A DNA stretch of 64,000 nt from Rhizobium rhizogenes NBRC 13257 (GTDB lineage: Bacteria > Pseudomonadota > Alphaproteobacteria > Rhizobiales > Rhizobiaceae): the NCBI RefSeq assembly GCF_000696095.1, contig NZ_BAYX01000008.1, forward strand, positions 248,001 to 312,000. The letters run 5' to 3'. Both the position numbers and the translations under genes were made by a program. The number at the start of each line of letters is the position of its first letter. Position 1 is the stretch's first letter. The notes beneath the pieces were generated by a model. It was not told where the DNA came from, made no database searches, and saw only the letters and a program-made list of their open reading frames with translations. Of this stretch, positions 1 through 9,182 are shown in pieces.

Positions 1-174
1 GCCGGCCCGCCACAGGAAGTCATTACGCCGGAGGCCGATATCGAGGCCATGCTCCGCGATCTCTCCAAGACCATGCCGACCGCAAAGGCTGCGGCGGAAG
101 CCGCGCGCCTGACCGGCCTGCCGCGCAAGGATCTCTATCAGCGTCTGCTCGACATGAAGGCACAGCACGAGTGA
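1..174 (+). CDS. rsmI: rsmI C-terminal end (16S rRNA 2'-O-ribose methyltransferase), partial
   Basis: Open from the window edge to a TGA, giving the last 57 residues. The tail resembles the C-terminal helical region of RsmI, with residues such as AAEAARLTGLPRKDLYQRLL. RsmI uses SAM to methylate the 2'-OH of C1402 in 16S rRNA. A yraN gene starts 6 bp downstream; rsmI-yraN-gshB is a common alphaproteobacterial order and supports the call. The catalytic SAM-binding part lies outside the window, so the assignment rests on the tail and the neighbourhood. Confidence 0.75.
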   Translation, partial: AGPPQEVITPEADIEAMLRDLSKTMPTAKAAAEAARLTGLPRKDLYQRLLDMKAQHE

Positions 175-180
175 AACGAT

Positions 181-552
181 ATGAGCGGTGAGACGGGCGG
201 AAAGTTGAAGCGCCAGAAAGCCTGGCGGCGCGGCCATGTCTCAGAATATCTCGCCGCCGCTTTTCTGCTGTTCAAAGGCTACCGCATCCTCGCCATCCGA
301 CATCGCACCAAGCTCGGCGAAATCGATATCATCGCCCGCAAGGGTGATCTCGCCGTCTTCGTCGAGGTCAAGGCTCGGCGCGGCGAGCAGGAGGCGGTCG
401 ATGCCGTTTCCTTTTCCGCGCAGAAACGCATCCGTGCCGCGAGCGACCTCTGGCTTGCCCGCCAGCCGGACTATGCCCTGCTATCGCAACGCTACGATAT
501 CGTCGCCATCCTGCCCGGCCGCTGGCCCCGGCATTTTCAGGATGCCTTTTAA
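181..552 (+). CDS. yraN: YraN/UPF0102 family endonuclease-fold protein
   Basis: A 123-residue protein of normal YraN length. Residues about 48-65 (GEIDIIARKGDLAVFVEVKAR) carry the E-ID...EVK pattern of restriction-endonuclease-like metal sites. The family is usually listed as a putative nuclease or Holliday-junction-associated protein; its biochemical role is not settled. It starts 6 bp after rsmI, so the two are probably co-transcribed, and gshB lies further along the same strand. Confidence 0.9.
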   Translation: MSGETGGKLKRQKAWRRGHVSEYLAAAFLLFKGYRILAIRHRTKLGEIDIIARKGDLAVFVEVKARRGEQEAVDAVSFSAQKRIRAASDLWLARQPDYALLSQRYDIVAILPGRWPRHFQDAF

Positions 553-656
553 CTCGGCCATCATGGCAACGTCATAAACCGCGCCTATTGCCGGGACGAC
601 CGCGCTCGTGCCGCTCCAAGGCATAGGCGTCTTATCTCATCTCGACAGGCCTCATC

Positions 657-1652
657 ATGATCCGCAGCACCGTTTCCGCCTTCGCCGTTCCTTCACAGGA
701 GGAGCGCCAAAGCTTCATTTCGCTGGAAAAGACCCCCCCCATCCACGCCGCGACACTGGCGTCACTCGCCTGCATGAACACGGTGCGCGTCGGCGGTACG
801 GCCGGCCAGGGGCGGCCGCTTGCTTTCCCCTTCACCGTGGCGGCCTGGAATCTGGAGCGTTGCCTTTTCCCGATCGAATCGGCTGCCAAGTTGAAGGCGA
901 CCGACGCGCCTTTGGTGCTGCTCTCGGAGATGGATGAAGGCATGGCGCGCACCGGGCAGGGCGACCCCACGGCTACCATCGCCGGCGAACTGGGCATGAA
1001 CTACGCCTGTGGCGTCGAATTCCTCGAACTCAGTCTCGGCTCCGAGATCGAGCGTTCCTTCTGCAAGGACAATTTCAACGAGAAGGGCTTTCATGGCAAC
1101 GCGCTGATGGCCTCGACCGCGCTGAAAGACGTCTTCCTGTTCCGCCTGCCGGGCGAGGCCGTCTGGTTCAAGGATAGCAACGAGCAGCCGCGCGTCGGCG
1201 AGCGCTGCGCCATTGGCGCTGTCGTCGAAACCGAAGCAGGTCCCTTCGTCGCCGTCTCCGTGCATCTCGAAAGTGTTGCTACCGTCGCCTATCGCGAGCG
1301 CCAGATGGCGGCGCTGATCACCGCCGTCGAGGCCTATGCCCCCGGCCTGCCGATCCTGATCGGCGGCGATCTCAACACCGGCAATCATACTGGCGGCGAT
1401 TTCAGGACGGATACTCTTTTCGCAATGGCGGAGGGTCGTGGCTTCGAATGCCATGGCGGGCCGCTCGATCAGACGAGCACGCGCCCGAGCCTCATCACCC
1501 GCTTTCCCGACCGCACCATGAAGCTCGACTGGTTCCTGAGCCGTGGCCTGAAGATCGGCGAGAGCTATCTGGTTTCATCACTCGACGCTGACGGCAAGCC
1601 GCTCTCTGATCATGACATGATCGTCTGCACCATCGAGGGTTTCGCGGCCTGA
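657..1652 (+). CDS. Endonuclease/exonuclease/phosphatase (EEP) superfamily hydrolase
   Basis: A 331-residue protein with the EEP (DNase I-like) signature in order: WNLE near residue 64, a metal-binding Glu in LSEMDEG (E91), VHLES, GGDLNTGN and the terminal SDHD motif near 317. These are the metal and general-acid residues of this phosphodiesterase fold. The substrate cannot be told; family members cut nucleic acids, inositol phosphates or sphingolipids. There is no clear signal peptide. The reading frame passes intact through a C8 run near 735. It sits between yraN and a cupin on the same strand. Confidence 0.8.
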   Translation: MIRSTVSAFAVPSQEERQSFISLEKTPPIHAATLASLACMNTVRVGGTAGQGRPLAFPFTVAAWNLERCLFPIESAAKLKATDAPLVLLSEMDEGMARTGQGDPTATIAGELGMNYACGVEFLELSLGSEIERSFCKDNFNEKGFHGNALMASTALKDVFLFRLPGEAVWFKDSNEQPRVGERCAIGAVVETEAGPFVAVSVHLESVATVAYRERQMAALITAVEAYAPGLPILIGGDLNTGNHTGGDFRTDTLFAMAEGRGFECHGGPLDQTSTRPSLITRFPDRTMKLDWFLSRGLKIGESYLVSSLDADGKPLSDHDMIVCTIEGFAA

Positions 1653-1748
1653 TTGCTGCAAACCGATAAAATGCCAGCTTTTTCCTGAACCGTGCCGTTA
1701 CCCTTCTCTGTCATGAAGGCTGAGACGCGCATGGAATTGGGGGATTGC

Positions 1749-2252
1749 ATGGTCTTGAGATTGATGTTGGCGAGCATGGCGGCTTTTGCCGCCCGTGCCG
1801 TGCCGGTCGTGACTGCATTGCCGCAGTCGAAAAACTTCGTGGCAGGTGCTGCCGGCGAGATGGAGATGAAGCCGTCGCCGATCGAGCCGTCCTGGGTCGT
1901 GGCTGGCGCGCCGGTTGCTCGCCTTGCCGAGCATTCGCGCGGGCAGGACGATGCCGCGCTGACGGCATTGTGGGATTGCACGGCGGGCGAGTTTCACTGG
2001 CATTTCGGCTGGGATGAAACCGTGATGATCCTCGAGGGCGAGGTGCATATCACCACCGAGGACGGCGTTGAGCGCCTGCTCGGCGCCGGCGATGTCGCCT
2101 ATTTTGCCGGAGGCACATGGGCGACATGGCGCATCGACCGCTATGTGCGCAAGGTCGCCTTCTGCCGCAAGCCTTTCCCGAAGCCGCTGACCATGGCCTA
2201 TCGCCTGCGCAACTTCGTGCGGCAGGGCGGTGCGCAGGGTATCGCCGCCTGA
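1749..2252 (+). CDS. Cupin-domain protein (EutQ/DUF861-like)
   Basis: From this ATG the product is 167 residues. The start is chosen because GGGG at 1740-1743 sits at ribosome-binding distance; in-frame starts further upstream lack this. The middle holds a single cupin barrel: FHWHFGWDETVMILEGEVHI followed by a G-DVAYFAGGTWATWRI second motif, as in the DUF861 cupin_3 family. A hydrophobic N-terminal stretch is present but ambiguous as a signal sequence. Function unknown; small cupins of this type often bind sugars or act as isomerases. It is followed by gshB. Confidence 0.7.
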   Translation: MVLRLMLASMAAFAARAVPVVTALPQSKNFVAGAAGEMEMKPSPIEPSWVVAGAPVARLAEHSRGQDDAALTALWDCTAGEFHWHFGWDETVMILEGEVHITTEDGVERLLGAGDVAYFAGGTWATWRIDRYVRKVAFCRKPFPKPLTMAYRLRNFVRQGGAQGIAA

Positions 2253-2324
2253 TGCCGTCAATAGCCGTTGCGTTTGAACGCCGGCCGACCTAAATCTGTC
2301 GGCGAATTCGAGCGAGGGCAAATC

Positions 2325-3272
2325 ATGGCGAAGATCAAGAATGTTGCGGTCCAGATGGACCATGTGCAGGGCATCAACATCGCGGGCGACTCGACGTTCG
2401 CCATGAGCCTGGAGGCCCAGAACCGCGGCTACAAGCTCTTCCACTATACGCCCGAGCGTCTCAGCATGCGCGACGGCACGATCTATGCCTCGGTCGAGCC
2501 GATGATCCTGCGCGACGTCAAGGGCGACCATTTCGAACTCGGTGAACCCGAGCGCGTCGATCTGTCGACCATGGATGTCGTGCTGCTGCGCCAGGATCCG
2601 CCCTTCGACATGGCCTATATCACCTCGACGCATCTGCTCGAGCGCATTCATCCGAAGACGCTCGTCATCAACGATCCGGCCTGGGTGCGCAATTCGCCGG
2701 AAAAGATCTTCGTCACCGAATTCGCCGACCTGATGCCGAAGACGCTGATCACCCGCGATGCCGGCGAAATCCGCCGCTTTCGCGAAGAGATGGGCGATAT
2801 CATCTTGAAGCCGCTTTACGGCAATGGCGGCGCCGGCGTCTTCCACTCCACCCGCGACGACCGCAACCTGTCTTCACTGCTGGAAATGTTCGGCCAGCTC
2901 TTCCGCGAGCCCTTCATTGCCCAGCAATACCTGCCGGATGTCCGCAAGGGCGACAAGCGCATCATTCTGGTCGACGGCGAGCCGGTCGGCGCCATCAATC
3001 GCGTGCCGGCCGAGCATGACAGCCGCTCCAACATGCATGTTGGCGGCCGCGCCGAGGCGACGGAGCTGACGGCGCGCGAACAGGAAATCTGCGCCCGCAT
3101 CGGCCCATCGCTGAAGGCACGCGGCTTCCTCCTCGTCGGCATCGATGTCATCGGCGACTATATGACGGAGATCAACGTCACGTCGCCGACCGGCATCCGC
3201 GAGGTCAAGCGCTTCGGTGGTGCCGATATCGCCAGCCTGCTCTGGGATGCGATCGAGGCCAAGCGCGCCTGA
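2325..3272 (+). CDS. gshB: Glutathione synthetase
   Basis: A 315-residue ATP-grasp ligase, the same size as E. coli GshB (about 316). It joins gamma-glutamylcysteine and glycine using ATP in the cytosol. Visible signatures are the N-terminal MDHVQGINIAGDSTFAM region, the ATP-grasp loop LKPLYGNGGAGVF near residue 160, and the terminal EINVTSPTG metal/ATP motif. The ATG at 2325 is preferred over an in-frame start 57 bp upstream because GAGGG lies just before it and the family begins at this point. Confidence 0.96.
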   Translation: MAKIKNVAVQMDHVQGINIAGDSTFAMSLEAQNRGYKLFHYTPERLSMRDGTIYASVEPMILRDVKGDHFELGEPERVDLSTMDVVLLRQDPPFDMAYITSTHLLERIHPKTLVINDPAWVRNSPEKIFVTEFADLMPKTLITRDAGEIRRFREEMGDIILKPLYGNGGAGVFHSTRDDRNLSSLLEMFGQLFREPFIAQQYLPDVRKGDKRIILVDGEPVGAINRVPAEHDSRSNMHVGGRAEATELTAREQEICARIGPSLKARGFLLVGIDVIGDYMTEINVTSPTGIREVKRFGGADIASLLWDAIEAKRA

Positions 3273-3345
3273 TTTCGGCGCTCTCGTCTTATTTTGTTCT
3301 TATATTACAACTTTCTGTCGTAACATCTCGTGCGGCAGTAGATTT

Positions 3346-3360
3346 GTTCGTTTATTGTTC
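3346..3360 (+). promoter_or_regulatory. LexA (SOS) box upstream of comM
   Basis: A perfect GTTC-N7-GTTC direct repeat (GTTCGTTTATTGTTC), the known alphaproteobacterial LexA operator. It lies in the AT-rich intergenic stretch about 100 bp before comM, flanked by T-rich sequence as usual. As I recall, comM belongs to predicted LexA regulons in this class. This suggests damage-inducible expression. Confidence 0.75.
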
Positions 3361-3456
3361 TTATTTTATTCCTTTTTCCGTGCAAGATTGCAACCTGCAA
3401 TCTACTAAAGGGATGGGGTTGCTAGCGTAAAAAGCTTGCGGCACAGGGGATAGAGC

Positions 3457-4988
3457 ATGGTGGCGCGTGTCAGCACGGTTGCGTTTCAGGGCATTGAAGG
3501 CGTTCTCGTCGAAGTGCAGGTGATGATCGCGCCCGGCAAGGTGCTGATGCATATCGTCGGCCTGCCCGACAAGGCCGTGGCCGAAAGCCGCGAGCGCGTG
3601 CAGGCCGCACTCCATGCTTCCGGTCTGGCGCTGTCGCCGAAGAAGGTGACGGTCAATCTCGCGCCCGCAGATCTGCCGAAAGAGGGTAGTCACTTCGATC
3701 TCCCGATTGCGCTCGGGCTGATGGCGGCACTCGGTGCTATCCCTGCGGATGCACTATCCGCCTATGCTGTCCTTGGCGAACTCAATCTTGACGGCACGAT
3801 CGCGCCCGTCGCTGGCGCGCTGCCGGCCGCAATCGCCGCCAATGCCATGGGCAAGGGCCTGATCTGCCCGGCCGAAAGCGGCCCGAAGCCGCCTGGGCCG
3901 GCGCCGAGATCGATATTCTTGCGCCGCGCAGCCTGATCGCGCTCGCCAATCATTTTCGTGGCACCCAGGTCTTGTCTCGCCCGGAACCCGCCATTCGCGC
4001 TGCCGCCGCCAACTTCCCCGACCTTGCCGATATCAAGGGGCAGGAGAGCGCCAAGCGGGCGCTGGAGGTGGCAGCCGCCGGTGGGCATAATCTGCTTTTC
4101 GTCGGGCCGCCGGGTTCCGGCAAGTCGATGCTGGCTTCGCGCCTGCCGTCCATCCTGCCGCCGCTGTCGACGGCGGAACTGCTGGAAGTGTCGATGATCC
4201 ATTCGGTCGCCGGTCAGCTGTCCGGCGGCAAGCTCTCCGATCGACGGCCCTATCGCACGCCGCATCATTCCGCCACCATGGCGGCGCTGGTCGGTGGTGG
4301 GCTGCGTGCCCGGCCAGCCGAGGCCTCGCTTGCCCATCACGGCGTTCTCTTTCTCGACGAACTTCCGGAGTTTTCACCGCAGGCACTGGACGCGCTGCGC
4401 CAGCCATTGGAAACAGGCGAATGCATCATCGCCCGCGCCAATCATCGTGTTTCTTACCCCGCCAGCATCCAGCTGATCGCGGCGATGAATCCCTGCCGCT
4501 GCGGCATGGCCGGAGAGCCGGGGCATAGCTGCGCCCGAGGCCCGCGCTGCGTCTCGGATTATCAGGGCCGGATTTCCGGGCCGCTGCTCGACCGCATCGA
4601 TATCCGCATCGACGTGCCCGCCGTCTCCACCGCCGATCTCATCCGGCCGGCGACGGCGGAAAAGAGCGCCGATGTCGCGCTGCGCGTCGCTCGCGCCCGC
4701 GAGCGGCAGCGCGAACGGTTCGAGGCGGCCGGCCTGAAGGGCATCTCCACCAACGCCCGCTGCTCGACATCGATGATCGAAACCATTGCAGAACCAGACG
4801 CCGCTGGCCTGCAATTGCTGCGCGATGCGGCCGAGAAGATGAAGTTCTCCGCCCGAGGTTATCATCGTGTGTTGAAGGTGGCGCGCACGCTTGCCGATCT
4901 CGACGACAAGCAGGTGGTCGGGCGCATCCATCTCGCCGAGGCTATTTCCTACCGCATCGCCGGCGAACGGCTGACGGCGGCGGCGTGA
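3457..4988 (+). pseudogene. comM: comM/YifB Mg-chelatase-like AAA+ helicase, split by a one-base frameshift
   Basis: Two overlapping frames together make one ComM. The first frame (3457-3936) carries the ChlI-like N-terminal domain (VARVSTVAFQGIEG, then LAPADLPKEGSHFDLPIALG). The second (to 4988) carries Walker A GPPGSGKS near rebuilt residue 218, Walker B GVLFLDELPEF, the cysteine-rich NPCRCG...C...C loop and the C-terminal lid. Near 3884 one base appears missing from CCCGAAGCC. Restoring a G gives an uninterrupted protein of about 510 residues with the expected EIDILAPRSLIALANHFRG linker. ComM is a hexameric branch-migration helicase that helps integrate transformed DNA. This could be true gene loss or a sequencing or assembly error. 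Confidence 0.85.
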
Positions 4989-5008
4989 GGGCAAGTAGCT
5001 GAAACAAC

Positions 5009-5030
5009 AAAGGGCGCCGCAGCGCCCTTT
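5009..5030. terminator. Bidirectional hairpin terminator between comM and cysK
   Basis: AAAGGGCGC and GCGCCCTTT form a perfect 9-bp stem around the loop CGCA. It lies between two convergent genes and has A-rich and T-containing flanks, so it can end transcription in either direction. Confidence 0.85.
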
Positions 5031-5057
5031 GGTATTTAATGATTGTAGCAGACTTTA

Positions 5058-6026
<969 letters not shown>

Positions 6027-6085
6027 GGGTAGCTCTCCCTTTATTGGAATTGTGAAGGCACAATAGGATCAAACGGCGGCGGAAA

Positions 6086-6105
6086 CCAGAGTGATCCCAC
6101 TCTGG
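6086..6105. promoter_or_regulatory. Inverted repeat in the leader between the LysE gene and cysK
   Basis: CCAGAGTG-ATCC-CACTCTGG is a perfect 8-bp inverted repeat about 60 bp upstream of the cysK start. It could be an operator for cysK or an RNA hairpin ending the upstream LysE-type gene; no U-run follows on the minus strand, which favours an operator. Confidence 0.4.
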
Positions 6106-6162
6106 GCGCTGGTGGCGACTGGGAAAAGATTCTCCCAAGCGGCATTATTGAGGAAGGTTTTT

Positions 6163-6780
6163 TTAAGCTGCGCGAGTGGCGATGAAGGCTGCCGTGCCGG
6201 CCAGGACGCCCGCGGCGGCCCGGTTCAAAACCTGCAATGCTTTCGGATTTTTCAGGAAGCCGCGAGCCCGCGAAGCCAGCAGCATATAGGGGACGAATAC
6301 GGCCAAGAGTACGACGAAGGTCACAGCCAGCAGCGCTGCATAGTCGTGAAGCCCGATGCTATCGATGTCGATCAGCGTCGGCACCAGCGCAACATAAAAT
6401 AGCATGGTCTTCGGATTGCCGAGGGTCACCAGCAGGCCGGAAAGAAAGGACATGCCGGCGCTGGTCGATTTCTTCGCCGTGACATCGGTGGAGATCAGCC
6501 CGGTGGTCCAGAGCTTCCAGGCGATGTAGGCAAGATAAAGCGCGCCGGCGACCTTGATGACGACAAAGACTTCGGTAAAGGTCTGCGCCAGGAAGGCGAG
6601 GCCGAGAATAATCGCTGTCAGATAGATCATATCACCGAGAACCAGCCCGAGGCCCATGAAGAAGGTCTCGCGAAAGCCGGAGCCGAGGGCACGCGCGACG
6701 ACCGCTATGACACCCGGGCCGGGGATGGCGGCCGCAATGAAAAGCGCGCCGCTATAGGTGAGCAAGGCAGCCAGCGTCAT
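6163..6780 (-). CDS. LysE/RhtB-family amino-acid exporter
   Basis: A 205-residue integral membrane protein. The N-terminal segment MTLAALLTYSGALFIAAAIPGPGVIAV has the PGP motif of LysE exporters, and about six hydrophobic segments follow, including the conserved LGNPKTMLFYVALVP motif in the middle. The start is set by a strong GGAGGGAG ribosome-binding site directly before this ATG; a longer frame continues upstream but is antisense to the neighbouring hydrolase. Probably a proton-driven efflux carrier; its position before cysK suggests sulfur amino acids or their precursors. Confidence 0.88.
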   Translation of the reverse strand: MTLAALLTYSGALFIAAAIPGPGVIAVVARALGSGFRETFFMGLGLVLGDMIYLTAIILGLAFLAQTFTEVFVVIKVAGALYLAYIAWKLWTTGLISTDVTAKKSTSAGMSFLSGLLVTLGNPKTMLFYVALVPTLIDIDSIGLHDYAALLAVTFVVLLAVFVPYMLLASRARGFLKNPKALQVLNRAAAGVLAGTAAFIATRAA

Positions 6781-6924
6781 GGTGATCTCCCTCCAAAGAC
6801 ATGTGGTTGCTCTATCGCAGCATTCCTGCCTTTTCAAGCGGTTGTGCTGTCTGCGCGAATACACTACCAAAGGATTAACGGTCTGCCGAACCACGCCGTC
6901 GAAACCACGCTGCATAAGGCTCCC

Positions 6925-7482
6925 ATGTCCTCCGCATTGCTCCTGATCGATCTCCAGAACGCCGTCCTGACCGGCCTTGGCACGCCAGCGCGCCAGCCGG
7001 CAATCGATGCCGCCCTTGAGACGGTCGTCTCCAAGCTTGCGGCTTTGAAGCGCGTGGCGCGTGCCGCCGGCATTCCGTCCTTCATCGTCCAGCATGACGG
7101 CCATGGAGCTCATCGCCTGGCCAAGCGCGGCGAGGGCTGGCAGCTGCGGCGGGAAATCGCTCCGGAGGCGGGCGATGTTGTGGTCCACAAGACGAGTTGC
7201 GATTCTTTTTTCGGGACCGACCTTGAGCAGCGCCTGCGTGCCAAGGGGATCACCCGCCTCATCATCGGCGGCTGCATGACCCAATTCTGCGTCGACACCA
7301 CGGCCCGGCGTGCGGTCTCGCTCGGCTTCGACGTAACGCTGATCAGCGACGGCCATACGACCGCCGATATGGGCAAGCTGTCGTTCGAGGCGATTGTCTC
7401 TCATCACAATATGCTGCTTGACGGCTTTGATGCCGGGCCGCATGAAATCAAGCTCGTCCCGACAGCTCAAATCGCCTTCTGA
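6925..7482 (+). CDS. Isochorismatase-like cysteine hydrolase
   Basis: A 185-residue product from the ATG that begins MSSALLLIDLQNAV. The catalytic triad of the family is visible: Asp in LLIDLQNA, Lys in VVHKTSCDSF, and Cys in GGCMTQFCVDTTAR. Family members hydrolyse amides or isochorismate; the substrate is not predictable here. It runs divergently from one LysE exporter and is followed after 23 bp by a second, so it may act on a metabolite that these carriers move. Confidence 0.85.
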   Translation: MSSALLLIDLQNAVLTGLGTPARQPAIDAALETVVSKLAALKRVARAAGIPSFIVQHDGHGAHRLAKRGEGWQLRREIAPEAGDVVVHKTSCDSFFGTDLEQRLRAKGITRLIIGGCMTQFCVDTTARRAVSLGFDVTLISDGHTTADMGKLSFEAIVSHHNMLLDGFDAGPHEIKLVPTAQIAF

Positions 7483-7505
7483 CATCCCCTCATCCGGAGA
7501 CCCCG

Positions 7506-8138
7506 ATGCCCCATCTGACCAGCATGATCGCCTTTGCCCTGATCGCTCTCGGCATGGTGCTGACGCCGGGACCGAACATGATCTATCTGGTGTCGCGATC
7601 GATCTCGCAGGGGCCGGCGGCCGGACTGATCTCGCTCGGCGGCGTCGCCGGCGGCTTCGTCTTCTACATGTTGTCCGCCGCGTTCGGCATCACCGCCTTC
7701 GTTTTTGCCGTGCCTTTTGCCTATGACGCGCTTCGTCTCGCGGGCGCCGTCTATCTCGCCTGGCTTGCCTGGAATGCGCTGAAGCCCGGCGGCCGCACGG
7801 CTTTCCAAGTGCGTGATCTGCCGAAAGACAGCAAGCGCCGGCTGTTCACCATGGGGCTGGTGACCAGTCTGCTGAATCCGAAAATTGCGATTCTCTATCT
7901 GTCGCTGCTGCCGCAATTCATCGACCCGGCTGCCGGCAGCGTTTTCACCCAATCCATCATTCTCGGTTTCACGCAGATCGTCATCAGCCTGACGTTCAAC
8001 GCCATCTTCGCGCTGACGGCCGGCTCCATCGCAATGTTCTTCGCCCGGCGCCCGGCCTTCATGCTGGTGCAGCGCTGGCTGATGGGCACGGTGCTGGCGG
8101 GCCTTGCCGTACGCATGGCGGTCGAGGCGCAGCGGTAA
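7506..8138 (+). CDS. LysE/RhtB-family amino-acid exporter
   Basis: A 210-residue membrane protein with the family PGP motif (LTPGPNMIYLVSRS, residues about 19-32) and the central LLNPKIAILYLSLLPQF motif. Hydrophobic segments are spaced as in RhtB. It is distinct from the minus-strand copy at 6.2-6.8 kb, so two paralogues flank the hydrolase gene. Its TAA overlaps the ATG of the next gene (TAATG), which implies translational coupling. Confidence 0.88.
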   Translation: MPHLTSMIAFALIALGMVLTPGPNMIYLVSRSISQGPAAGLISLGGVAGGFVFYMLSAAFGITAFVFAVPFAYDALRLAGAVYLAWLAWNALKPGGRTAFQVRDLPKDSKRRLFTMGLVTSLLNPKIAILYLSLLPQFIDPAAGSVFTQSIILGFTQIVISLTFNAIFALTAGSIAMFFARRPAFMLVQRWLMGTVLAGLAVRMAVEAQR

Positions 8139-8764
8139 TGCGGATGGCTCCGCAGCAATTTGTCGTGGGGCTGCTCTGCCTCGCCTCCTTCTGTGGTTCC
8201 GCGTCGATGGCTATGGCGGCAGATGGGGCGACGCAGACGATTGTCTTCCTGCGCCACGGCGAGAAGCCGGAGGCCGGCCTCGGTCAGCTAAGCTGCCAAG
8301 GGCTCAATCGCGCACTGGCGCTGCCGCCGGTGCTCACCCGCCTCTTCGGCAAGCCGGCGGCGATCTTCGCCCCCGATCCGTCGAAGCAAAAGGAAGATTC
8401 CGGCACTTCCTATGATTATGTCCGGCCGCTTGCGACCATCGAGCCGACCGCCATCGCTCTTGGCCTGCCGGTCGACAGCAGCTTCGGTTATGATGACGTC
8501 GACGGCCTAAAAGCGGCGTTGGAAAAGCCGGATTATCGCGGAAAGCTGGTCTTCGTCGCCTGGGAGCATAAGCAGATCGTCGATCTCGCCCGCCGGTTGA
8601 TGACCGACAATGGTGGTGATGCCAAAGCGGTGCCGAAATGGCATGGCAAGGATTTCGATGGACTCTATGTCGTGCGCATCACGCGCAATGGCTCATCGGC
8701 AAATATCGCCTTCGAGCGGCTGACCGAAGGCCTCGACGGCCAATCGGAAAGCTGCCCTAACTAG
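8138..8764 (+). CDS. Exported histidine-phosphatase-superfamily protein
   Basis: A 208-residue protein with an N-terminal signal peptide (hydrophobic VVGLLCLASFCG, cleavage likely after SMAMA). The phosphatase signature FLRHGEKP follows at about residue 38, carrying the RHG histidine that is phosphorylated in catalysis, and a second His in WEHKQIVDL probably completes the site. It is predicted periplasmic. The substrate is unknown. It is translationally coupled to the upstream exporter. Confidence 0.75.
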   Translation: MRMAPQQFVVGLLCLASFCGSASMAMAADGATQTIVFLRHGEKPEAGLGQLSCQGLNRALALPPVLTRLFGKPAAIFAPDPSKQKEDSGTSYDYVRPLATIEPTAIALGLPVDSSFGYDDVDGLKAALEKPDYRGKLVFVAWEHKQIVDLARRLMTDNGGDAKAVPKWHGKDFDGLYVVRITRNGSSANIAFERLTEGLDGQSESCPN

Positions 8765-8825
8765 AGAAATTCCAGGAAAAGTGTGCGCTGCGGTTTTCCA
8801 TCCGGAATTGCGTACAAACAAAGAC

Positions 8826-8868
8826 CTAGAGTGTTTCTGCTCTTCAGTGAAGCGTTGAAACGCTCTAG
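8826..8868. repeat. Rhizobial intergenic palindrome / possible terminator
   Basis: CTAGAGTGTTTC and GAAACGCTCTAG pair as a 12-bp inverted repeat with one G-T position and a 19-base loop. It lies between the convergent phosphatase and NIPSNAP genes. Palindromes with CTAGAGCGTTTC arms recur in rhizobial intergenic DNA, from memory. Confidence 0.6.
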
Positions 8869-8879
8869 GCAAAGTAGGA

Positions 8880-9182
8880 TCAGAAAACCGGCCGCATGAA
8901 GCTGCGCTCATAGCTGAGGATGCAGCGCGTCTCTTCCGCATAGGCAAAGGCGGCGCGGCATTCGGCATCCTCGGCCATTCTCTGGCGATAGGTCTCATAG
9001 TCGGCGAGGCTCGGGAAGCTGAAGAGCGCCAGCGCAATATTGTTGGCGCCCTCATGCGGCAGGAAATAGCCATGATGCGTGCCGCCGAGGCGGTTGACGA
9101 GCGGGATCCAGAGCTTGGCGTAATGTTCGAATTCTGCGAGCTTGTAGGGATCGATCGTATAGCGGAGATAGCAGGTGATCAT
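8880..9182 (-). CDS. NIPSNAP-family protein
   Basis: A 100-residue protein beginning MITCYLRYTIDPYKLAEFEHYAKLW, typical of the NIPSNAP ferredoxin-like (dimeric alpha-beta barrel) fold. The function of bacterial members is not established. Its ATG overlaps the stop of the upstream EamA transporter (ATGA), so the two form an operon that is divergent from an Lrp-type regulator. Confidence 0.8.
   Translation of the reverse strand: MITCYLRYTIDPYKLAEFEHYAKLWIPLVNRLGGTHHGYFLPHEGANNIALALFSFPSLADYETYRQRMAEDAECRAAFAYAEETRCILSYERSFMRPVF

Noticed and set aside
1698..2846. Long minus-strand frames over gshB, prfC, otsA, dnaA and other genes
   Set aside because: They are antisense shadows of high-GC genes with low-complexity, His/Arg/Gln-rich products and no domain likeness.
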